Positions 17,920-26,516 of a stretch of 64,000 nt of DNA are shown here, in pieces (the first letter of the stretch is position 1; each line of letters begins with the position of its first letter). The stretch is taken from assembly GCF_014641495.1 (NCBI RefSeq), contig NZ_BMHV01000004.1:62001-126000 (forward strand), given 5' to 3'. This DNA comes from Terasakiella brassicae. Its GTDB lineage: Bacteria; Pseudomonadota; Alphaproteobacteria; Rhodospirillales; Terasakiellaceae. The position numbers were made by a program, and so were the translations under genes. The notes below the pieces were generated by a model. That model made no database searches. It was not told the origin of the DNA and was given only the letters and a program-made list of their open reading frames with translations.

Positions 17920-18816
17920 TTAGAGAGCCTCTTTTAAAAAATCTGCGAGCATTCGAAATTCATCACGGCGCCCCGATGTTTTGCGCCAAACCAGCCCGAT
18001 ATCGCGTGGCGGGGCATCCTGATCTAAGGCAATGGTTTTAAGCCCGGTGCCTTGTGTAATGCCAGCGCGTACCGCCATTTCGGGCAATAACGTCAGACCT
18101 AGACCGTTTGCGACCATTTGAACGATTGTCGACAGGCTGGTGGCGGCAAATTCATTGGCATTTTTGTTTTTGGGCCAGGAACACGCGGCAAGGGCATGAT
18201 CGCGCAGACAATGCCCCTCTTCCAACAAGAGCAGGTTTTCTTCGAACAGGTCTTGATTGTGGATGGTCTTTTTCTTGGCGAGACGATGGTCCGGTGCAAG
18301 CGCGCAATAAAAAGGGTCCTGCATAAATATCTGGCTGTCAATGCCGTCATGTTCATAAGGCAGTGCCAAAATCAGCAAGTCCAGTTGCCCGTCATGCAGG
18401 GCATTGAGCAACCGTTCGGTTTGATCTTCTTTTAAATAGAGGATCAAATCGGGATAGGCGCTGCGAACCTTTGTCATCAAATTGGGCAATAGGTAAGGGG
18501 CAATGGTGGGGATAACCCCAACCCGCAATTCTCCTTGCAAGGGTTTGCCTTTGGTATGGGCCAATTCCATCAGGGCATCGGCTTGCAGGACGATCTCTTT
18601 TGCGCGTTCCAGAATGTCGTGAGCCTGCGGTGTCAACAGGACACTGCGTCTGGTGCGTTCAAACAATTGCAGGCCGAGAATGTCTTCAAGTTCCTTGATA
18701 GCGGCACTTAAAGTGGGCTGGGTGACAAAGCAAGCCTGTGCGGCATGACCGAAATGTTTCAATTCAGCCAAGGCGATAAAATATTTGAGGTGCTTCAGTG
18801 TGTAAATCGCATTCAT
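17920..18816 (-). CDS. oxyR: OxyR-type LysR regulator (hydrogen peroxide sensor)
   Basis: 298 residues. The LysR helix-turn-helix is LKYFIALAELKHFGHAAQACFVTQPTLSAAIKELE. The sensory domain retains both redox cysteines in EEGHCLRDHALAAC, equivalent to the peroxide-sensing pair of E. coli OxyR, with the surrounding CLRD context intact. It probably activates antioxidant genes elsewhere and perhaps its own operon with lrgAB. No catalase or peroxiredoxin gene is next to it. The start codon overlaps a candidate OxyR half-site array, and there is no good Shine-Dalgarno, so the leader may be very short. Confidence 0.88.
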   Translation of the reverse strand: MNAIYTLKHLKYFIALAELKHFGHAAQACFVTQPTLSAAIKELEDILGLQLFERTRRSVLLTPQAHDILERAKEIVLQADALMELAHTKGKPLQGELRVGVIPTIAPYLLPNLMTKVRSAYPDLILYLKEDQTERLLNALHDGQLDLLILALPYEHDGIDSQIFMQDPFYCALAPDHRLAKKKTIHNQDLFEENLLLLEEGHCLRDHALAACSWPKNKNANEFAATSLSTIVQMVANGLGLTLLPEMAVRAGITQGTGLKTIALDQDAPPRDIGLVWRKTSGRRDEFRMLADFLKEAL

Positions 18817-18840
18817 AGAAAATATCTATAAAATATAATA
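18815..18840. promoter_or_regulatory. candidate OxyR binding site at oxyR start
   Basis: ATAG, 7 bases, CTAT, 7 bases, AATA, with the first two tetranucleotides exact and the third related to the ATAG-N7-CTAT-N7-ATAG-N7-CTAT consensus; a fourth is not convincing. It overlaps the oxyR start codon, as expected of an autorepression site. The region is AT-rich, so chance similarity is possible. Confidence 0.4.
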
Positions 18841-18969
18841 AACTGATTGGCAAACTTGTAGTTGGTGTGTCTTCGCTGCAATGTGCGCTTTTTTATGTTC
18901 TTTTCAGGCAAAAGATGGCATAAATCTCCCCATAATAAAAACAGAGAAGCTGTCGGAGATAGAGGCAAT

Positions 18970-19899
18970 ATGGGGCAGGAACGATTTAATGAAGTGACAG
19001 TCGTTGTGGCGGACCCTGATCCGCGCGCGCGTACAATTGCAAAAAAAACATTGATCCAAGCAGGGTTTCGCAAAATTCTGACCGGGCATTCATTGGCCTT
19101 TGTCAAACAAAGTTTTGATATTGAAATGCCAGAGCTGCTGATTGCAGAAACGGAATTGCCCGATGGTGATTTCAGCGAATTCGTCAGTGACCTGCGCCAT
19201 CATAAAATCGGCAATAACCCTTTCCTTGTCGTATCGGCTCTGACATCCAATCCAACGCCGGAAATTGTGAAGAAGGTTATTCAGGCCGGGGCGGATGATT
19301 TGTTGTCCAAGCCTTTTTCCGTCGATACATTATTGCGCCGCGTTGGACGGTTGATCCATGAACGTAAACCTTTTGTTGTAACAGGGGATTATGTCGGGCC
19401 GACACGGCAGGCAAAATCACAAAAAGAAGCCAATGCCGAACGTTTTGATGCGCCCAATACATTAAAAGCCCGTGCCTTGAATGAAGGCAGCGTGGATGAG
19501 GTGCAGGCGATGGTCGATGCCGCCATCTCGCAAGTCAACAACAAGGCCTTGGAAGCGCACGCCGAAGATGTCAACGAATTGGTGACCATTCTTGTACCGC
19601 GTTTGACGGGGGGGCAAATTGATGCAACATCGCGTTTGTGTCTGGACCGTTTGCGCTATGCCTCTGAAGACGCCAACCGCCGTTTGGGTGGAACGGAATA
19701 CGACCATGTCTCGGATTTATGTCAGACGTTGTTGGGGGTTGTGAACAGTATTCGCAACAGCGGCAGTATGCCGACCCCGAAGGACGTGCGCTTGCTTGAT
19801 CCGTTGAATAAAGCCATCCAGTTGGGATTTGATAAAAACGCAGATAAGGCAACGGCGCGTCAAATCTCACAAGCAATTTTGGCAAAAATTAACACTTGA
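18970..19899 (+). CDS. receiver-domain protein with Glu in place of the phospho-accepting Asp
   Basis: 309 residues. Residues ~9-130 are a CheY-like receiver: VVVADPDPRARTIAKKTL (acidic pair), AGADDLLSKPFSVDTLLRRV with the conserved Lys at 114. The phosphorylation site reads LLIAETELPDGD, so Glu60 replaces Asp. A Glu there often mimics the phosphorylated state. Residues ~160-309 form a mostly helical, conserved-looking output region (NELVTILVPRLTGGQIDATSR) that I do not recognise. The start at 18970 has AGAGG just upstream; an in-frame extension to 18862 lacks one. It converges on the DUF2478 gene with a 10-base gap. Confidence 0.75.
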   Translation: MGQERFNEVTVVVADPDPRARTIAKKTLIQAGFRKILTGHSLAFVKQSFDIEMPELLIAETELPDGDFSEFVSDLRHHKIGNNPFLVVSALTSNPTPEIVKKVIQAGADDLLSKPFSVDTLLRRVGRLIHERKPFVVTGDYVGPTRQAKSQKEANAERFDAPNTLKARALNEGSVDEVQAMVDAAISQVNNKALEAHAEDVNELVTILVPRLTGGQIDATSRLCLDRLRYASEDANRRLGGTEYDHVSDLCQTLLGVVNSIRNSGSMPTPKDVRLLDPLNKAIQLGFDKNADKATARQISQAILAKINT

Positions 19900-19909
19900 A
19901 TTTGACGAT

Positions 19910-21097
19910 CTATTCCTTTTCCAATGTGATGTAACGACTGACTTTTTTTAGCTCGTTCACGCTGGCACCTGCCTCGACCATCGTCTTGGCTTCGGCCGGG
20001 TCTTCGATGATGCGAGCGCATAACATATCGATCCCATAATTGAACAGGCGGGGGCTTAAAGGGGTGATTGGGCCGACCAGCAGGGTCTGGGCATTTCCTT
20101 TGGCGCTCAGGAATAAAGGCAGGCTGTGATCCATAAATGTATGCGCCGGCAGGATCAGCCCATCATAAGCGTGTGTGCCGAGATGGGGCAGGGCGTTTTC
20201 TGTTGAAATAAAATGGGTGTGCGCTGCGTAATCGCGATGTCGTGGGAAATCTCCGACGACTAAAACACTGTCGGAACTGCCTTTAAAATGATCAAGCCCA
20301 CTTTTGTCGGATCCTTTTTGTTCATACCTGTTGGTATGCGCCAGCAAAGCGGCACAGCCCAAGGCGTGATCCAGCGGGTCTGCGTCTTGATGAATTTTCA
20401 AGGCCAGTTCGCGTAAAGAAACCGTGGCAGGCACATCCGTTGTTTCCATTGCGTTTGGATTTGGCGCAGCACCACATCCAAACGCCGTTTCCACCAAAAT
20501 GGTTTTGGGGCCAATGCTCAGGCTGCGAACCGGGATGTCCGGGACGTCAAGGCATAGGTCTTTATAAAGATTTGATTTGGGCCACCAGTCCCAAAGCTTA
20601 TCTATGTCATGGGGAAGTAAGGTTCCCAAACGCCCGGTGAAGTTATTCCATGTTTCAAGGGCACTGGCGGGTACGGCGACCAGTGTGGGGATGCCAACGA
20701 GGGCGGCAGCAACGATTTCTTCGGCTAATCCATTACCGTCCTGTTCGCGTTCCCCGAATTTTTCAACGATTAAAAGATCGGCTTGTTCTTCTATGGCATT
20801 GTTTAAAGCTCTGGAAGCATCGCACAGGCGGGAAACATCAAATCCACAGCTTCCGGCCGTGCGGTCTTCTTTGCTGGGGCGGGCAAGGGCAAATCGTTCG
20901 CCGGTTTTGATGTCGATGGCATCCAGACCGATTTTTTCGCCGTGGGTATCGTAGGCTAATTCCTGAGTTAAACCACAGACATGCCAGCCGCGTTTTTGTA
21001 AATCGGTGGCAAAATCAAGCAAGGCATTGCGCTTTGGGGTGTCGGCGGCATAAAGTACACCGCCAAGGCGAATCGGTTTTGCGGTTTGTGTTGACAT
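19910..21097 (-). CDS. DUF2478-DUF4213/DUF364 fusion protein
   Basis: 395 residues. Residues 10-165 match DUF2478, a P-loop-like nucleotide-binding domain usually linked to molybdate transport: GGVLYAADTPKRNALLDFATDL, GSCGFDVSRL, ADLLIVEKFGEREQDGNGLAEEI and IPTLVAVPASALE. Residues ~185-390 match the DUF4213/DUF364 pair described as putative heavy-metal-chelation domains: PIRSLSIGPKT-like start, ALGCAALLAHTNRYE, SVLVVGDFP, AYDGLILPAHTFMDHSLP and LLVGPITPLSPRLFNYGID. Both halves are separately associated with metal handling, so a role in molybdenum, tungsten or other metal homeostasis is a reasonable guess. No mod genes are adjacent. The function is not established. Confidence 0.75.
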   Translation of the reverse strand: MSTQTAKPIRLGGVLYAADTPKRNALLDFATDLQKRGWHVCGLTQELAYDTHGEKIGLDAIDIKTGERFALARPSKEDRTAGSCGFDVSRLCDASRALNNAIEEQADLLIVEKFGEREQDGNGLAEEIVAAALVGIPTLVAVPASALETWNNFTGRLGTLLPHDIDKLWDWWPKSNLYKDLCLDVPDIPVRSLSIGPKTILVETAFGCGAAPNPNAMETTDVPATVSLRELALKIHQDADPLDHALGCAALLAHTNRYEQKGSDKSGLDHFKGSSDSVLVVGDFPRHRDYAAHTHFISTENALPHLGTHAYDGLILPAHTFMDHSLPLFLSAKGNAQTLLVGPITPLSPRLFNYGIDMLCARIIEDPAEAKTMVEAGASVNELKKVSRYITLEKE

Positions 21098-21167
21098 GAA
21101 AGCCTGTTCGCTTTTCTTCTAGGGGTGAACCGAGTGTCCAATCTAACAAAAGAAGGATCAAATTTCT

Positions 21168-21833
21168 ATGGGTGTACAAGTCGAAATGAGAGTGGCCGAG
21201 TTGTTATGTTCACGTTTGTGCCATGACCTTGTGGGTCCGGTCGGCGCTGTCAATCATGGAATCGAACTGATCGAAGAGGAAAACAGCCCGGTTTTAAACG
21301 AGGCGGTTGAAATGATCGGGCAAAGTGCAAGGCAGGCCTCCAATCGGCTTGAATTTTTCCGCTTTGCGTTTGGGCTGTCGGGCGGGGGAAGCGGTTTGAC
21401 CTCGATGGAACAAGGGCGAAAGCTTGCGACGGGGTTTCTGGAAAAGCATATTCGTCTTGATTGGGCGAGAAACCCGGAATTACCGTGGCAGGATAGCGAA
21501 GTGACCGTCCCCAAAGATGTGGTGAAGGTTATTTTGAATCTGATCATGTTGGGCGTGGATTGTTTACCGCGTGGCGGTGTTTTGACCTTGAGCCAAGCGG
21601 TTTTACCCGAAGGATTGGGAATTGCCTTGGTGGCGGAAGGCCAAAAAGCCCATGTTCGCGATGATATTCAAAGTGCAATAGAGGCGAATGCAAATTGCGA
21701 TTCTTTAAGTGCGCGAACGGTTCAGGCCTTCTTTTTAGCACGGCTGGCAGATGACCTTGGGTTGGATTTTGAAGTCTTTAGTCCGCAGCCTGATTGTGTG
21801 CAGATTGCTGCAATTATTCCATTGGACCTGTAG
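21168..21833 (+). CDS. chpT: histidine phosphotransferase ChpT
   Basis: 221 residues. The motif LLCSRLCHDLVGPVGAVNHGIELIEEE contains the phospho-accepting His of the ChpT dimerisation/phosphotransfer helix. The rest resembles a degenerate HATPase fold without ATP-binding boxes. In Caulobacter ChpT passes phosphate from CckA to CtrA and CpdR. Its presence 6.5 kb from ctrA, just before the chemotaxis genes, supports a CtrA-centred control of motility. AAGGA lies 10 bases before the ATG. Confidence 0.9.
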   Translation: MGVQVEMRVAELLCSRLCHDLVGPVGAVNHGIELIEEENSPVLNEAVEMIGQSARQASNRLEFFRFAFGLSGGGSGLTSMEQGRKLATGFLEKHIRLDWARNPELPWQDSEVTVPKDVVKVILNLIMLGVDCLPRGGVLTLSQAVLPEGLGIALVAEGQKAHVRDDIQSAIEANANCDSLSARTVQAFFLARLADDLGLDFEVFSPQPDCVQIAAIIPLDL

Positions 21834-22044
21834 GGTTTTGCAGATATATGCACTGCAGCAATAAAATAGTTTCATTGCTAAACTAAAATAAAATAAAAAT
21901 TTCGAATGCGGAATGAAATGCATTTTTTCTTTTGTACTCAGCAGTTTTTAAGTTATTGCTTGTGGCAAGAGAAATGGTAAACGCGCTTCTTATGCGTCTT
22001 AAATGCGGCCGGATACGCCGGCGTGACAGTAGAAAGGTACAGTC

Positions 22045-24816
22045 ATGGATGATCTACTCAGTGAATTCATAACGGAAACGTCCGAAAGCCTGATGGTGTT
22101 GGACTCTGAACTGGTTAAATTTGAGCAGGACCCGAATGATACGGAAATCCTGTCCAATATCTTCCGTTTGATGCACACGATTAAAGGGACTTGTGGGTTT
22201 TTGGGGCTGCCGCGTCTGGAAAAAGTCGCACATGCCGGTGAAAACGTACTGGGTAAATTCCGTGAAGGCACATTGGAAGTTACACCTCAGGCCGTGACCT
22301 TGATTTTGCACGCGATCGATACGATTAAAGAATTGCTGCAAACGCTGGAAGAAACAGAAGCCGAACCGGAAGGTAACGATCAGGAACTCATTGATCAGCT
22401 TAACGCAATGGCTGAGGGCCGTACCGTTGAAACGGCGGCACCTGTTGCTGCGGCACCGGAACCCGTTGCAGAACCAGCGCCCGCGCCGTCCAGTGGCCCG
22501 ATTACAAATGATCAGGGTTTCCCGGTTGCCGCCGAACTTCTGGCCGAGGTTGAACAAGCTGTGGCGGCCGGGGTAAATGCCCCCAGTCAGGCAGAAATTG
22601 ATGCCCAGATGAAAGCGGAAATGGAAGCGGAGAAAGCAGCAAGCGCGCCTGCGACACCGGAACCGCCTGCACCTGCACCACAAGTTCCCGCTGCGCCGAA
22701 AGAGGCCCCGAAACCGGCTGCAAAAAAAGAAGAACCCAAGAAAGCGGCCGGAACGAAAGAAACCTCTGTTGCCAGCCAGACCATTCGCGTGAATGTCGAA
22801 TTGCTTGAAAATTTGATGACGTTGGTTTCCGAACTTGTCTTGACACGGAACCAACTGTTGCAAATGGTACGTGGGTCTGATGACAGTGTCTTTAAGGTGC
22901 CGCTGCAACGTTTGAGCCACATTACATCGGATTTGCAGGAAGGGGTGATGAAGACCCGGATGCAACCGATCGGTAATGCGTGGGCGAAATTGCCACGTAT
23001 CGTTCGTGACTTGGCTGTTGAATCGGGTAAGAAAATCGATCTGCAAATGATCGGTGCCGAAACCGAACTGGACCGTCAGGTTCTTGAATTGATCAAAGAC
23101 CCGCTAACGCACATGGTGCGGAACTCTGCCGATCATGGTCTGGAACAACCCAATGAACGTGTTGAAATCGGTAAGCCGCAAGTCGGTACCATTACGCTGA
23201 ACGCGTTCCACGAGGGCGGTCACATTATCATTGAAATCACCGATGATGGTAAAGGGCTGAATACAGATCGTATCAAAGCCAAAATTGTTGAAAACGGTCT
23301 GGCGAGTGAAGCTGATCTGGAGGCAATGTCCGATCAGCAAATTCACCAGTTTATTTTCCGTGCCGGTTTCTCAACCGCACAAAAAGTGACAAGCGTTTCC
23401 GGTCGTGGTGTCGGGATGGACGTTGTACGGACCAATATCGAAAAAATTGGTGGTACGATCGAGTTGAAATCCATTGAAGGCAAAGGCTCAACCTTCACCA
23501 TCAAGATTCCGCTGACCTTGGCAATTGTGTCTGCGCTGGTTGTGGAATGTTCCGGTGAACGTTTTGCTATTCCGCAAATCAGTGTTCTGGAATTGGTACG
23601 TACGTCATCGGGTTCTGATAACGCGATTGAAATGATTAACGATGCCCCTGTCTTGCGTCTGCGTAATCGTTTGTTGCCGCTGGTTTCCCTGCATGATCAT
23701 TTGAAACTGGATGAAACCAAAAAAGACCTTGCCAATGATGAACTGTTCATTGTTGTGACGCAGGTCGGGACCTATCAGTTCGGTATTATTGTTGATCGTG
23801 TCTTCGATACGGAAGAAATCGTTGTGAAACCGGTTGCGCCGATCTTGCGCCATATCTCGCTCTTCTCCGGGAATACGATTCTGGGTGATGGTAGTGTGAT
23901 TATGATCTTGGATCCGAACGGTATTGCTGCGACAACCGGTGAGGTTGCGATGGGTGGTAGTAATGATGCACACAGTACGGCGATGACAACACGCACAGAT
24001 GGGGAAACAACGTCCATCCTTATCTTCCGTGCTGGCAGCACGGAACTCAAAGCGGTTCCGTTGGCTCTGGTCGCACGTCTGGAAGAAGTCGATGTTACCA
24101 AGATCGAATATTCTGGCACCAACCCGGTTGTCCAGTATCGCGGTCAATTAATGCCGTTGATCCCGATCGATCCGAAGCATGTCTGGAAAGAGGAAGGCCG
24201 TCAACCGGTCCTCGTCTTTACGGATCGCGATCACTCTATGGGTCTGGTTGTTGATGAAATTGTCGATATCGTGGAAGATCACCTCAATATCGAGCTGGCG
24301 TCTGAGCGTGACGGCTTTGTCGGTTCTGCGGTGATTAGCGGTAAGGCAACCGATCTGATTGATGCGGGTTACTATCTGACCAAAGCCTTCCCGGATTGGT
24401 TTGGTCGTGCGGAAACCACGATCTCGTATGGTGATGATTACCAAGGTGGACCGCGCGTTCTGCTGGTTGATGACAGCCCGTTCTTCCGTAACCTGCTGAC
24501 GCCGATCCTATCGGTTGCCGGGTACAAGGTTTCCACGGCTGAAAATGCGAAGAAAGCTTTGGAGTTGCGCTCTGCCGGCGCCTTCTACGATGCGATCGTC
24601 AGTGATATTGAAATGCCGGAGATGAGCGGTTTTGAATTTGCCGAAGCCGTGCGTAGTGATACCCGTTGGCAGCACACGCCGATGGTGGCCATGTCATCGC
24701 ATGCAACCGAAGCAGATTTCGAACGTGGACGTGAAGTTGGTTTCAATGATTATTGTGCCAAATTTGATCGTGATGCTTTGTTGCAAACCTTGTCTGAATT
24801 GCTTGCGCAAAAGTAA
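22045..24816 (+). CDS. cheA: hybrid chemotaxis histidine kinase CheA with C-terminal receiver
   Basis: 923 residues. Domains in order: Hpt (1-105) with phosphorylation site His44 in MHTIKGTCGFL; a Pro/Ala/Glu-rich linker (about 125-245) with no recognisable CheY-binding P2; dimerisation helices (about 250-320); HATPase with HMVRNSADHGLE (N box), ITDDGKGL (G1) and VSGRGVGMDVVR (G2); two successive CheW-like domains (about 490-630 and 650-785); and a receiver (about 805-923) with LLVDDSPFF, SDIEMPEMSGF and the Lys in YCAKF. AAGG precedes the start. Such CheA-REC hybrids often control functions other than classical swimming. The linked CheW domains may substitute for a separate CheW, which is not encoded nearby. 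Confidence 0.93.
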   Translation: MDDLLSEFITETSESLMVLDSELVKFEQDPNDTEILSNIFRLMHTIKGTCGFLGLPRLEKVAHAGENVLGKFREGTLEVTPQAVTLILHAIDTIKELLQTLEETEAEPEGNDQELIDQLNAMAEGRTVETAAPVAAAPEPVAEPAPAPSSGPITNDQGFPVAAELLAEVEQAVAAGVNAPSQAEIDAQMKAEMEAEKAASAPATPEPPAPAPQVPAAPKEAPKPAAKKEEPKKAAGTKETSVASQTIRVNVELLENLMTLVSELVLTRNQLLQMVRGSDDSVFKVPLQRLSHITSDLQEGVMKTRMQPIGNAWAKLPRIVRDLAVESGKKIDLQMIGAETELDRQVLELIKDPLTHMVRNSADHGLEQPNERVEIGKPQVGTITLNAFHEGGHIIIEITDDGKGLNTDRIKAKIVENGLASEADLEAMSDQQIHQFIFRAGFSTAQKVTSVSGRGVGMDVVRTNIEKIGGTIELKSIEGKGSTFTIKIPLTLAIVSALVVECSGERFAIPQISVLELVRTSSGSDNAIEMINDAPVLRLRNRLLPLVSLHDHLKLDETKKDLANDELFIVVTQVGTYQFGIIVDRVFDTEEIVVKPVAPILRHISLFSGNTILGDGSVIMILDPNGIAATTGEVAMGGSNDAHSTAMTTRTDGETTSILIFRAGSTELKAVPLALVARLEEVDVTKIEYSGTNPVVQYRGQLMPLIPIDPKHVWKEEGRQPVLVFTDRDHSMGLVVDEIVDIVEDHLNIELASERDGFVGSAVISGKATDLIDAGYYLTKAFPDWFGRAETTISYGDDYQGGPRVLLVDDSPFFRNLLTPILSVAGYKVSTAENAKKALELRSAGAFYDAIVSDIEMPEMSGFEFAEAVRSDTRWQHTPMVAMSSHATEADFERGREVGFNDYCAKFDRDALLQTLSELLAQK

Positions 24817-24842
24817 GAAAAATTTCGAACGTTGTTGAGTTT

Positions 24843-24886
24843 GACGGCCCGCTACATTAACTTATTACATATGTATGGGGGCCGTC
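24843..24886 (+). other. inverted repeat between cheA and cheY
   Basis: GACGGCCC (24843-24850) pairs perfectly with GGGCCGTC (24879-24886) around a 28-base AT-rich loop. There is no T tract, so it is not a standard terminator; it could set relative cheA and cheY levels or protect the cheY message. Confidence 0.35.
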
Positions 24887-24942
24887 TCTAACCAGAGGAG
24901 CCGGTGCACCAAGGTTATAATGCCGAAGGGAGCCGTAAAATA

Positions 24943-25308
24943 ATGAAATCTTGTCTGATTGTTGATGATTCTAAAGTCATCCGTATGGTGGCCCGTAAAA
25001 TTCTTCAGGAATTAAGCTTTGAAACAATCGAAGCAGCCGATGGCCAGCAAGCCCTTGATGAGTGCAAAAAGGAAATGCCGACAGCGGTCCTTCTGGACTG
25101 GAATATGCCAGTGATGAGCGGCATTGAGTATTTACGCGAATTACGCAAGCTGCCGGGTGGCGATGAGCCGGTTGTTGTTTTCTGTACGACGGAAAATGAT
25201 ATCGAGCATATCCAGGAAGCCATTGAAGCCGGGGCCAATGAATATATTATGAAGCCATTTGACAGCGAGATTATTCAAGCGAAGTTCTCTCAAGTTGGTC
25301 TTTTGTAA
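24943..25308 (+). CDS. cheY: CheY-like response regulator
   Basis: 121 residues, a receiver domain only. Phosphorylation site in AVLLDWNMPVMSGIEYL, acidic pair in IVDDSKVIR, Thr in VFCTTEND and the conserved Lys in EYIMKPFDSEI. It is the likely partner of the CheA upstream. The ATG at 24943 is preceded by GGGAG at 10 bases; a GTG at 24904 in frame would add 13 residues not found in the family. Confidence 0.93.
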   Translation: MKSCLIVDDSKVIRMVARKILQELSFETIEAADGQQALDECKKEMPTAVLLDWNMPVMSGIEYLRELRKLPGGDEPVVVFCTTENDIEHIQEAIEAGANEYIMKPFDSEIIQAKFSQVGLL

Positions 25309-25331
25309 TTCTTTTATGAATTGAGGTTCTC

Positions 25332-26516
25332 TTGTCGAGTCTCATTGGAAAAACAATGTCGGTAAACCAAACGCAAAAAAATAATAATCCAATCCGGGTC
25401 ATGGTGGTTGATGACTCTGCTGTGGTGCGCGGACTCGTTACGCGTATGCTTGAAGCCGATGCCGACATTTCAGTCGTTTCTTCTGTTGGTAATGGAAAAA
25501 TGGCGGTCGATAGTCTGGCGCGAAACGAGGTCGAAGTCGTCGTCCTTGATATCGAAATGCCGGTTATGGATGGCCTGACGGCCTTGCCCAAATTGTTGGA
25601 AATTGACAAATCCATTCGTGTCATTATGGCCTCGACCCTGACGGCACGGAATGCGGATATCAGTTTGCGGGCCCTGCAAGCCGGTGCGGTCGATTATATT
25701 CCGAAACCGTCTTCCTCGCGCGAATTGTCGGGCGGGCGGGACTTTTCCAAGGAATTGGTCGATAAAGTCAAAATTCACGCCAATGCACGACGTAGATTGA
25801 AAGGCTCCCCGAGTGTTTCAATTTCACGACCGCGCACAACGCTGGAAAAACCGACACCGACGACACTTGCCCATGCCGGGTCGAGCTTGCATAAGCATAA
25901 AGAGGTCGTTCTGCGGGCACCTGCCTTGAAAGAGCGCCCCGATGTGATTGCGATCGGGAGTTCGACAGGCGGTCCACAGGCTTTGTTCAGCGTTTTAAAA
26001 GGTATGTTTGGGAAGGTTAAGCAACCTGTTATCATTACCCAGCATATGCCAGCGACCTTTACAAAGATTTTAGCCGAACATATCAACCGTATGACCGGCT
26101 GGACCTGTTCGGAGGCTACGGACGGTATGATCATTGAGGCCGGCAAAGCTTATTTGGCACCGGGGGACTTTCATATGGTGGTGGAAAGTCAAGGGACGCA
26201 AAAGGTTTTAAGATTAAATCAAGATCCACCGGAAAATTTCTGTCGTCCTGCCGTTGATCCGATGTTTCGCAGTATTTCGGCGGCCTATGGTCGAAAAGTT
26301 CTGAGCGTTATTTTAACGGGTATGGGGACCGATGGACTTAAAGGCGGTCGTGTCATCGTTGAAAACGGGGGTGACTTGATCGCACAGGATGAAGCCAGTA
26401 GCGTGGTCTGGGGGATGCCCGGTTCTGTTGCTCAGGCAGGTCTTTGCAGCGCGGTTCTGCCCTTGGACGAAATTTCTTCATATGTCGTTAAAGTCGCTGC
26501 GGGAGGTGCGTCATGA
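25332..26516 (+). CDS. cheB: chemotaxis protein-glutamate methylesterase/deamidase CheB
   Basis: 394 residues. Receiver (about 18-140) with VMVVDDSAVVR and VVLDIEMPVMDGL, linker, then the methylesterase domain (about 200-390). The catalytic triad is visible: Ser in IAIGSSTGGPQALF, His in ITQHMPATF and Asp in LTGMGTDGLKGG. It removes methyl groups from chemoreceptor glutamates. I use TTG 25332 because GAGG lies 5 bases upstream; ATG 25356 (MSVNQTQ) is a fair alternative. The stop overlaps the cheR start. Confidence 0.93.
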   Translation: MSSLIGKTMSVNQTQKNNNPIRVMVVDDSAVVRGLVTRMLEADADISVVSSVGNGKMAVDSLARNEVEVVVLDIEMPVMDGLTALPKLLEIDKSIRVIMASTLTARNADISLRALQAGAVDYIPKPSSSRELSGGRDFSKELVDKVKIHANARRRLKGSPSVSISRPRTTLEKPTPTTLAHAGSSLHKHKEVVLRAPALKERPDVIAIGSSTGGPQALFSVLKGMFGKVKQPVIITQHMPATFTKILAEHINRMTGWTCSEATDGMIIEAGKAYLAPGDFHMVVESQGTQKVLRLNQDPPENFCRPAVDPMFRSISAAYGRKVLSVILTGMGTDGLKGGRVIVENGGDLIAQDEASSVVWGMPGSVAQAGLCSAVLPLDEISSYVVKVAAGGAS

